64,000 nt of DNA from Ptychodera flava (lineage: Eukaryota; Hemichordata; Enteropneusta; Ptychoderidae): the NCBI RefSeq assembly GCF_041260155.1, contig NC_091948.1, forward strand, positions 2,650,001 through 2,714,000, read 5' to 3'. The position numbers and the translations under genes were made by a program. Of this stretch, positions 36,093-45,970 are shown in pieces; the stretch's first letter is position 1; the number at the start of each line of letters is the position of its first letter. The notes below the pieces were generated by a model that was given only the letters and a program-made list of their open reading frames with translations, was not told the DNA's origin and did no database searches.

Positions 36093-37550
36093 CAGGGCTC
36101 AAAGTAGCGACCATTTTCAGTCGCATAGGCGACCAAATTTTATGAGATTGCGACTGAATTTTTTTCAAGACATTTCTCCATACCGTATACGTGATCAAAT
36201 ACAACATATATTCGCTCAGTGTTCACGGAGCATTGTCCTGAAAGGCCACGACCCCAAAATACGCATTGAATAAGCATAGCCGTTGAGCGGAGTTACTCAA
36301 AGGTTTGAGCGCGTTCTCTCCTCTGCACAGCGCTGCCAATGTGTCTGCTGATGTTATCTTGAATGATCTGTCAAAATATCCCATGAATTTAATGATAAAT
36401 TTTACTACAATCCAATCAAGTATCAGAAGCAGTTTTAGTGCTGTCACATCATTTCACATCATTTCAAATGAACCAATCATAATCCCAGCATAAAATGTCA
36501 TCAAAATATAGCTGACAAGGGAAAACAAGCAACCAGTAACTGCAACATCAGAACATGTTTCATGCGTTCACGTGCGTAATGAATATTTGCGTTAGTGGCA
36601 TGTGACCGGCTAGACCATTTCCGGAAATCGTCCTTTGGAAAGCAGATCAAAGCATCGATTTCATCAAGCTTGGACTGGATTATCCTGTTTCATAAAGGTT
36701 TTTGTTTTCAGCTAGATCTAAATAGCAAGCACCTTTGTTGAAATATCATGGCAAATCTGCTGGGTAGCGACTGCAATTATGTAGAACCATGGAGGTAGTA
36801 GAGAACAGACCATGGATGGGACTGTGGCGATGACCTCAATGACCCGAGCGAGTTCGATACACGCCACAAGTACCGCTGCGATATCACAGCTAGGATTAAA
36901 TGCGCATATACGTTTGAGTTTTGTTCTCTTGCCTACAAAATATCTATCGAAAGTTGATAGTTGCTGCATTTCTATTCAGAGTTTTTGTTGAAAAAAGGAG
37001 CTATCTACGGCTAGCGGCTTAATTGGTCCCCCAAAATAGTACTTCTGAAAGTTTTCGGAGTGACCTGCAGAACGGAGTTGTAGAGCGGGGCAAACTGCGT
37101 AACACTAAAACTGGATCGCACAGTAACAAATGACGGAAACCGATCGAGCCAGTTGCGACAGCTACTAGACTAGCTGAAGTCTATTTATCATAGAATACAG
37201 GTATTTCTCGATATTTCGCGATACAAATTAATTTCCTTGCATTCTGGTGTATCTTATCATAACGCAAGTTGATCAGCATGTTCTGGCAATGACAGTTGAC
37301 GCAAACGCAAGGAAAGAAAAAGAGATGGGCCGTACTGAAATAAAGACTCTGACAACAGCTCACACATTAATTTAATCTTTATTAGAGAAACAAATGTACC
37401 GATCGGGACATAGGCCTATGATACCATTTTATTCATCTCGTTTTCTTTTATGACGCTTTCACACATCATATGAGATGATATTTTCTTTGCGACAGCAGTC
37501 TAAATATAGCATGTCATCGACTTAGGGGCATGCGATAACGTTGAGCCCTG
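36093..37550. mobile_element. hAT-like element, probably non-autonomous
   Basis: Starts CAGGGCTCAAAG and ends CGTTGAGCCCTG, the short inverted ends typical of hAT transposons. It is flanked by CATTCGAT (36,085-36,092) and CATTCACT (37,551-37,558), an 8-bp duplication matching at 6 of 8 bases. The length is 1,458 bp. Short open frames inside show no hAT transposase or BED finger that I can recognise, so it would depend on an enzyme made elsewhere. The imperfect duplication suggests some age. Confidence 0.62.
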
Positions 37551-37806
37551 CATTCACTGTCGTTATGACGATCACTTTCTCAGAGATATCAGTTTTAAAA
37601 CAAGAAATTACCTTTTAAGTTACAACTCGTCAATTGGGCGGGTCAGCTAAATTTCAATTATCGATACTAATGATGTCAACAGAATGTTCAAGTTGGTTGT
37701 CGTGATAAAGTTAATACGAAAACGAATACGAATACGAATACGAAAATGATGTTTGTTTAAAAAATCTTTCCTCCAAAGACTACTACTGGCCCACAGGCGC
37801 TAATAG

Positions 37807-37976
37807 CTTGGTAGTCTGCTAAATAGATCGATTTTCGGCTCGATCTATCGATCCCGTGGTCAGTATGCCCGCCACTGTAACCTAGTGAGTATTTTGGTTA
37901 CAATGGCGCGCATATCGACTACGGGATCGATAGATCGAACCGAAAATCGATCTATTCAACAGACTACCCAGCCAAG
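37807..37976. mobile_element. Foldback element with about 75-bp arms
   Basis: The left arm (from TTGGTAGTCTGCT to CACTGTAAC) and right arm (GTTACAATGGCG through CAGACTACCCAGCCAA) are reverse complements with about 10 mismatches, around a 15-bp loop. Both arms contain ATAGATCGATTTTCGG. It is a typical snapback MITE. No clear target duplication is seen. Confidence 0.65.
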
Positions 37977-38167
37977 GAGTGCCTGTGTACTGGCTGTTTG
38001 TTTTTAAAATCTCTCCTCTAATTATAGCAACGATATCTTTCAATCTAGGCCCTAAAAAGATTGGATCTTTTTCAACTTACATTCTCAAATATTAAAGTAT
38101 TGATATATTGTCATATAAAAAGCACTTTAAGTTCTGTAAAGACAGAACTTTTATATAATACGTACGA

Positions 38168-38340
38168 AATTTGGACTAAAAATAAAAAATTTTGTCAGTG
38201 ACTCCAATACGAAAACGAATACGAATACGAAAACGAATACGAAAACGAATACGAAAATAACTTCAGCATCGTATTTCGGGAAGCATCCAGCTGCCCGGAG
38301 CGGAGACCTTGGCAAGCGAAGATGCGCTGCCTCATGTAGT
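38168..38340 (+). repeat. Hexamer-array repeat, right arm
   Basis: Plus-strand copy of the arm at 35,241-35,350, continued by GCATCCAGCTGCCCGG and GGCAAGCGAAGATGC, which match (reversed) the sequence at 35,535-35,597. In this copy the two modules are contiguous; in the left copy they are separated by about 190 bp. Confidence 0.6.
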
Positions 38341-38409
38341 CTAATATGTAAAGTAATCTGTAGCTCTGCGTAGCAGGGCTGTATGTTACTGGTGTTATAA
38401 GGCCTCCCA

Positions 38410-38910
38410 GCTCCCACCCTAACTACCTTAACCCTGACTTAACCTTAACCCTAAACCTAATCCTCACCCAAACCATCGAAAATAAATATAAACAAATAAA
38501 TAAATAAATAAATAAATAAACTGCTCTTTATTGACAAATATAATCAAAACAGCTTTTCGCTGTTATTTTATTAAAAATAACAAATAAACAAACACAAACA
38601 CTTACACACAAACAAACACAGACACTCACAAACAAGGAAGAAGAGCCCCCTGTGTCTGGTAATATAGAGGGAGTGACTTAAGTCTAACCCTAACCCTAAC
38701 TTAACCCTAACCCTAAACCTAACCCTAACCCTAACCATCGGAAATAAATATAAACAAACAAACAAATAATTAAATAAATAAACTGCTCTTTATTGACAAA
38801 TATAATCAAAACAGCTTTTCGCTGTTATTTTATTAAAAAAAGCAAATAAACAAACACGCAAACAAACACAGACACTCACATGCTCACAAACAAGGAAGAA
38901 GAGCCCCCTT
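38410..38910. repeat. Duplicated 250-bp unit carrying telomere-like CCCTAA repeats
   Basis: Two tandem units (about 38,411-38,655 and 38,683-38,910) each hold a degenerate CCCTAA block (TTAGGG on the minus strand), then ATAAATATAAACAAA-type repeats, CTGCTCTTTATTGACAAATA, AGCTTTTCGCTGTTATTTTA and GGAAGAAGAGCCCCCT. The second unit has the cleaner telomeric block, about 38,680-38,740. The right end abuts the old Gypsy fragment. It may be an interstitial telomere-like sequence or the tail of an unknown retroelement. Confidence 0.6.
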
Positions 38911-39470
38911 TGATGTAAACTGCGGACCATTGTCGGAGAATATTTCTTCTGGAATTCCCCATCTGGCAAACAGATTTTGCAGTTTTCCAATTACTTGTTC
39001 GCTGATTGCACTTGTCATATGTATGGTTTCTAAGTATCTGCTGTAGTAGTCCATGACGACCATATATTTCTTATTGTTGAGATCGTATAGATCGACAGCT
39101 ATTTTCTGCCATGGTCTCTCGGGCAATGGTGTTGCCATCATCGGCTCCTTTCGCTGTGTTGGTTTATTTTCCATGCAGAATTTGCAATTGGCTATCTTCC
39201 CTTTGATACTACTGGTGATGCCTGGCCACCATACTGCATGAATTGCTCGTTCTCGGCATTTTGTCACACCTTGATGTCCCTCGTGGATTTTCTCCAGGAC
39301 TTCCTCTCTCATTGTGGTTGGTATGACAATTCTGTCTCGATAGATGAGTTTGCCATCATTCAACGAAAGCTGGTTTCTCACTGAGTAGTATTGTTGAATT
39401 TCGTCGGGCACTTCTTTCGCTCGTTTTGGCCATCCTAGACTGGTATTTACTAGGTCTATACTCTGTGCTC
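38905..39470 (-). mobile_element. Old Ty3/Gypsy integrase fragment, broken
   Basis: A minus-strand frame resembles the integrase of K02A2.6-type Gypsy elements: HHCC finger region with HEGHQGVTKCRERA and CKFCMENKPTQ, then core strings DLYDLNNKKYMVVMDYYSRY and FSDNGPQFTSK. Only a fragment remains, with no LTRs attached. It probably belongs with the reverse transcriptase fragment at 41.3-41.7 kb, which lies upstream in the same orientation. It reads as a degraded fossil. Confidence 0.85.
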
Positions 39471-41325
39471 TCGCTGTCGCTCGTAACGTTCGTAAATTAC
39501 GAGCAAAAATGAAAATTTACGAAAAAACAGACATGCCCGATCGGCCATTTACGAACAATTTTGTTATTTTTGAAGCCTGATTTTCGGTCAAGATTATGAA
39601 TTCCGGGGAAATACTGTCATATCTCGTCTTTCAAAAACTACTCTGCCCCTATCATCGGCGCATCGACAGTGGTAATAGCTTTGGACTATGACCTGTGCTA
39701 ACATGAGCATGCGCGAAAAGGTTTCAAGATCCCCGGGTCGTGTACTCTCATACTGGTATGATGTCATGCATTACGGTAGTTTCGAGATACCCAACCCAAA
39801 CACTCACATGCTGTCAACTTTCCGAATGGACGTACGCGGGGGTGAAGCGGATCGAGGGAAGCGGGCAGTTACAAATCTGACAAATGCTTCAGATAGATAG
39901 TATCCTCAGCTGGCAAAGAAAGTTGGGCAAAAAAACGGCAACTGATATGAAAAAATTGGAAACAATGAAACCGCCGAGAAGAGATCAAGACAGCTAGTCA
40001 GCCGGAAAGACAGTCGAACTGCTGCATGCTGTCCGGACCGCCCATGGTTGAACGATGTACCGTACCGCAAAGTGTTTGTCTATGCATGGAGGTGGAAACG
40101 AGCCGGAAATCTTAGCCGGAAATCTTAGTTGTCATAGATTTGTCATTTGACGATCTGCAGATTGAATTTTTTTTCAGTGAACATGCCAATTTTAACAGGT
40201 TTCCTTCAAAATATTTTACAAGAAACTGTCTCAGCAAATGTTATGAATACTGATAGTTTTCTTTGATGATCCAAAGACAATGCTGTGCACAGTCCCAAGA
40301 CGAAAACGTTTATCCAGACAAAAAATAAATGACGATCATCTGCATTGTTTTAAAAGTATAACTGTCTCTAAGAAAACATTAGCAGGATCACCTGTCTCAG
40401 TTTGCGAACTTAAATTTGATGTTATAATGAGACAAAATTTGTGCGAAACCACAGACTGCAAATGTTCAGATCAGTGGTTGTTTTAAAAGAATCTTAGAGA
40501 TGAACATGGCATAATGACTGCAGCTATACAAGAGGTACCACCTAACACCTATGGATGACATGCGTACTTTCAAAGTAACAGAGCTTTCCAAATATGAAAA
40601 ACAGGGGAGAGATTTTCTTGCATCTAAAACTTGTGCAAACACTGATAATATTAATGACCACTTCATATATTAATATATATAATCATCAAACACTAACCAC
40701 ACACACAAAGGGAGTTACAATTTGTGTCACAATACACTTGAAAATGTTATGTTGTGTAATAAAGATCTATTTATTGAATAACATTCATGGGCCGGTTGAC
40801 CAAAATGACACACTTTATTGAAACAAGGAAGAAATCTAAATGTTACAAGCACTCATGACCCATGATGTACTGTGTTAATTAAAGGATCTTTTGAAAATGT
40901 GTATCAAAATATGAGTGTTCATTGTCAAAAAAAAATAAAAAGGAATTTTTCACTTTCCTTTGTCTATAATGAAATCATTCATCATTTCTATACCCTTAAC
41001 ATCATTTATTGAGTACGAGAAGTGCTTGTTGAAAATGGGCGGGCTCAGCATTACATAATTTGTGCTTACTAATTTATTTTGAACCAAATTCGTAAATTTA
41101 CTAACAATTTTGAAAGGCCAGGGAGAGCACAGATACTACACAGTATACACTGTGTAGTAACTTTCGCAGTAGACTGAACACTTTCGCCGTAGACTGAACA
41201 TGGGTCATGATGTCACTTGTATATTTTGGCACAGATTTTGAACTAAATAAGGGTTTCCAGAGGGTTGTTTACATAGCAGATTACAATTTATAAAATATGA
41301 TTTTATTAAACATAATCATAATTTA
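39471..41325. other. Unexplained sequence between two Gypsy fragments
   Basis: 1.85 kb, AT-rich on its right side, with no open frame of interest. Its borders carry related inverted sequence (CTCTGTGCTCTC near 39,463 and GAGAGCACAGAT near 41,120, each next to a TTCGTAAATT block). A secondary insertion into the older Gypsy copy is likely, but the inserted family is not recognised. Confidence 0.4.
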
Positions 41326-41710
41326 TTAATAATCATAATTATAACAACAATGGGGTTTCCAGAAGGTATTACACAAAATAGACGACATTGTTTGTAAAAA
41401 AGCAAGATTTTTATTAGCCTGTGGTCTGTCATCAAACGTTGAAATATTTCTCAGTGGTGCGGAGGTGATTCTGAATGGCAGTCTTTTAAAAGAAAATCGA
41501 CCAAATGGTGTGATGAATGTAGTCAACCTTGAACTTGCTGGATCTAATTGAATCTGTCAGAATCGACTCGAAGCATCTAATTTCGAGAAAACTTTGGACC
41601 CTGTTAGTTTTGGGGCTATGTCTTCAAAAGTTGGAAGCACATACCTTTTTCTTTTCACTTCATCGTTGAGTTTCTTCAGATCTACGCATGTACTGGTACT
41701 ACCACTAACT
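41326..41710 (-). mobile_element. Old Ty3/Gypsy reverse transcriptase fragment, broken
   Basis: The minus strand encodes pieces typical of reverse transcriptase (VDLKKLNDEVKRKRY, SKVFSKLDAS and TTFITPFGRFSFKRLPF). It is a short, degraded fossil in the same orientation as the integrase fragment at 38.9-39.5 kb. Confidence 0.75.
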
Positions 41711-42551
41711 GTCAGTGGTTCAGGATGGCCCTACTTAAATTTGTATTTCACAAATGTCCCATGGACCTGGTAATGTATTACCTTGAATGGAAATGATTAT
41801 TGGACCAGTTTAATGTCATATTTTAACGTCATAGTGCAGGTTTCTCCGTGCTGAGACATTGAAATGATTTTGTTAAAGACATAGCGAGTCAGTACAGATT
41901 GCTGCAAACTATTTTCGTGCCACAGCGATGTTTGCTGACATTGACCATGATGCTGATACTCAAATGGAAAGAAAAGTGTGACACCGATATGGTTACGCCA
42001 CTTTTGGCCAACGCCTAATTAACATGTGGAATGAAACAATAGCTTATACATAATATATTATCAAATTCTAGCTCCACAAATCTTGACCATGTAACGTTAG
42101 TAACCATTATTTTTAGAAGTCGGCATTTGTCAAAAGAACATCATAAATATTAAAAAGCGTCGGTTGGTATGCCGAGTCAGCAGATTAATTCTGAATATCT
42201 TAAAACTTCCTTCCAATCAAGTATTTGGATTTTCATCTTTTATCCAATCAAGTACTTTTCATACTTTTTAGCCAATGTGCAATTACTTCCTGTCAAGTAT
42301 TTTACATGTTCAGGTTACGCCCTGAAAAATTGTCTACTTAATGAGAAGTTTTGAGATGTAAGAGCATGGCTTTTTGGTCGGTCCCAGCTGACAGCGTATC
42401 AATAAACACCATCCATTTCAACTTACGACGTCTCTGCGTATAATAGCATCCTGTATTACCTCCCACCAAGCTAATTCCCCGACTGAAGTTGTCGACCGTA
42501 AAAACAGGCGGGCAACACCGATTTTCAAATAAAGATAATACTTTCTTTCAG
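41711..42551. other. No gene recognised
   Basis: AT-rich sequence between the Gypsy fossil and the decayed JmjC copy. I looked here for copies of JmjC exons 1 and 2 and found none. Confidence 0.5.
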
Positions 42552-44652
42552 GTTTGTTCAGGAGAAGACAGCCAACAAGCAGTAGCGATGTGGTGGAAAT
42601 ATAAACCGTAGTGAAATGGAGAAGACAAGAAACGGGCCGTACCAAGAGTGCATGAACAGACCAAAATGGGTATGTTTAGTCGCCTTGCCTGTCCGTTCAC
42701 ACAATACCTTTCGATTGAACGTTAGAAAAATCGAAGGGATACGTCCAAATTGTGAGTTAAGTGAAAAGATTTACGAGAGGGTCACAGATGACCACTCACA
42801 ATTTGTCAACAGAAAGAATTAATATATTGCGTTAATATTAATATATAGTGTTGAGTTGGTTAGTCGTAACTTTTGTGAAAATAGCGACACAGCATATGTA
42901 CAGATGATTCTGTTGAAGATTTTCATTAGATTCGGTAAACATGTCGAAGCATTTAAAGCTTACATTAAACACGATTAGAACTCATTTAGGATAATTGGAT
43001 AGTGAAGTAAAGTTGTTTTCACTTGCAAATGTAAGCTCATCTGCGTTTCTTTTTAAGTTACACACTTGTTTTTATGAGTGATTTGTAATATTGCAACATT
43101 TAGCTATATGGCACCTAACATTTTGAGAAATTTGAAAAATATGAAGATCCAATTATCCCAAATTAGTTCCAATCGTGTTTTTAAGTAGATAAGTTGATGC
43201 GTTTTGCCATACACATAATATTTACATTTTAGTTTAACAGGCATCATCAGAGTTATGTAAGGATAGATAGCTGGACAGGTTAAAATTATCGTAAGTTTCC
43301 TTAATACATCTCAGCACACTTTATCAGTAATTTTCATGAAGCTATCTTATTGTTTCTGTCGATCAGTTCTTCCCTTCCACCTTTTATAAAAAAGTCAGCA
43401 ATATTAATTCGTGCTTGCGGTTTGGAAAAGTGCAAGTACTAGTGTATCTTTATATGTTTGTGTTATATCATCCTCCCTGTGATAAATATCAGCAGTCCGG
43501 AAATGAAATATTCTTTTTTAAGCATAATGTCCTACTACGAGAGATGGATTCAGAATACGAGTCATCTGGCATCCAGACCACAATGCCAGTCACAATGAAA
43601 AACTATTGCTGATTACCGACTCAAACCAAACAATAATCCGAAACAAGGTAGAAAGGGTTTGGCACATGAAGCAGTGAGAATCAAACATCACTTATCTATA
43701 CGCATGCTCGAGCACGCAAAAACTTTACTCACTGCATGATAAAGAATTTTGGCGTTAAATATCAGTTTACACTGTGAAATAATGTTTGTGACAGGAGCAA
43801 GTATAGTCCACGCAATAAAGATGCACGCTTCACATCCCAAGCGCCGCAAAGCAAGCAGAAACAAAAGAGGTACTCCATGTTTGTCTGAGAGGGCGCTCGA
43901 CGTGAAAAAAATCGTCTTCCGCGGCACGTTTCTGGATCCTGTTTTTGTTTTCTTAAAACATGAATGACCGGTGATTTTAGTTGCACAAATTTTAACACAT
44001 GTACGAACACTTAAAAGTTTAGACAATTTTAAATGTTTTAAAGCAATGCAAAGGCATACATTTACATTTTGTGATTTTTTCCCTGCATACTGTGAGCACA
44101 TTGATGGTATTTTATTTCATTTCATGATCAGGTTTTCCTATCTATGCAAATATAGACGAGACATCTGCAGCATATCATACGATATTTGCATTCCCTTTCC
44201 GTTTAAGGTAGCATTACAATTGTAACATTTCACAACGCTATGGGTTTCTTTTTTAAATAATCGAAAGCAACTTAGAATTTCGGTGACCAACCACAAATAG
44301 AATTGGCGTGAAAAGACCTCTTTATAAGATCGTTGCATCTGTAAGGCATAAATATGCAAAGTAAAGTGACATCTTGACTACCTGTTGATAGTAACGTTTG
44401 ATCATCAGTTTTATGGATTAATGACAAACTTCTCTATCTCTCTGGGGAACACACGAATCTGTACTGTGAATTCGATGAGGATAATCCAGAAATCCATGTA
44501 ACATTTGCATATGGGAGGTGAAGAAGCCGAGTGTGTGCGACAGACGCTGGACTACTGTTCCAAGTATGATGACAGAGGTTGCGTCATCATGTTGCCACAG
44601 TTGATAAACAGGCTCAGAGTACGATTAACTCGTTCAGGGCGTACAACAATGA
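42552..44652 (+). pseudogene. Decayed partial copy of the neighbouring JmjC gene (exons 3-5)
   Basis: Three blocks match exons 3, 4 and 5 of the gene at 45,971 in order and orientation. Block 1, 42,552-42,669, has exactly the 118-nt length of exon 3 and keeps AG and GT at its edges, but the two codons for Trp-Trp are TAG and TGA. Block 2, about 43,487-43,674, resembles exon 4, has lost its acceptor AG and has indels. Block 3, about 44,443-44,652, resembles exon 5; its middle, about 85 nt from GAGTGTGTGCGACAG on, differs at only about four positions. Exons 1 and 2, with the signal peptide and active-site residues, are absent upstream. Retained introns point to a segmental duplication and not a retrocopy. 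It cannot encode the enzyme. Confidence 0.85.
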
Positions 44653-45790
44653 TCAAGTTACCTCTATCAGCACGATGTAAAAGCCCATGTACAATTTCAA
44701 TACCAAATCAAAATATGTGGACACATTACGACTTTTACGCGTACGGAGTGATCACTTAGCTGCTAAGACATCTTCATCTTTCCCTGAAAAGAAATGCAAG
44801 CACTCGTGTAAAGTAAGAAAGTTCTTTGTTTTGCGTCAACCCAAAATTCTGTGGGGTTGGCGGTTCAGCTATTAAAAATAACTGAAATTTATACGAAATA
44901 AGTTTTCCTTCATTTGGCATTTTTTCATACCACCTGCACATTTCTGTATAAGCTTCCCGCAGAGGATGCAACTTCACCTAATCACGTGGTTCAAGGCTGG
45001 TACGTGACTTCTGTGAGAAATTATTTTGTCACATTGTCACAATTATAGCTTACTTTTGCTTCAGATTATCGCAATTGAAGACAAATTATGCAAGAAAAGT
45101 TTTAGGTTTCTTTATTGAAAAAAACTGCGGAAAGGTAATTACCTGTCTGAACTGTTTGTGTAATGTGTCGGCAGTTCACATCAGATGGGTAAGATCTAGA
45201 GTGACTAAAATTTACAAAAACATCCGTACAATCGATCGGAGCCACAATCTGGCGACGATTTGTAATTGAATTTCATGATATCCTGTTGCAAGCCAATATT
45301 GCACGTGTAGCATGAATCAGTAAATATTTTTTAATTGTTTTGCTGTGATTTCCATTCAGTAAAAATAACGACAAGTAATGCTCGGAAAACGAAATGTTGA
45401 CATGTGCCTCTGTGCACAATTATACCATCATTTTTCAATTTCCTTCCGTCCACAACTGAAGTGTGTACATAAGAAATTACTGGAATTAAATTTCATTGAG
45501 TGTTATTGAATATTTTGGTGACAGTTTGGACGATATTAGGGGCTGTGTGTTTTTCAAACAGATGTTTAATTTTGTGTCTTGTCTCGGTACGTGTGTACCG
45601 CGCTTGCTCAGAAGTAAACTTAATAGGTCAAAGGTTAAAGTTAATATCTGGCAGCTCTCGGGTCACGCCACGTAAGTCGACAAACCTCGCGTATTGTCAC
45701 AACCCGGAACCATACCCGGAAGATCCCTGAACATATGACACGAAAGTTCGTAACAGGTATTTTATCGGATTCAATCTTGCAGCTCACTCG
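44653..45790. other. Upstream region of the JmjC gene; MITE end at 44.8 kb
   Basis: No gene seen. TTCTTTGTTTTGCGTC at about 44,821-44,836 matches the terminal repeat of the MITE at 53,853. A second end is not obvious, so it is probably a fragment. Confidence 0.4.
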
Positions 45791-45797
45791 GCAAAGA

Positions 45798-45803
45798 TAT
45801 AAG
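45798..45803 (+). promoter_or_regulatory. Possible TATA box of the JmjC gene
   Basis: TATAAG within AAGATATAAGCAGC lies about 170 bp before the chosen start codon, a sensible distance for a core promoter. It is weak because short AT motifs are common here. Confidence 0.25.
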
Positions 45804-45970
45804 CAGCAGCCACATACATACCCTGCGCAGTTGAGTCAAGTACGAAGAGAATCTGCAGAATCTGAAGTGAAAAGAGCGCGTTGATATTGCACTTCAAAGC
45901 TATAGGCCTACAGCCTACAGGTACAGTTTCTACATCCTGCTGCTGCCCAGAGATTGGTGAAGAAGACACG

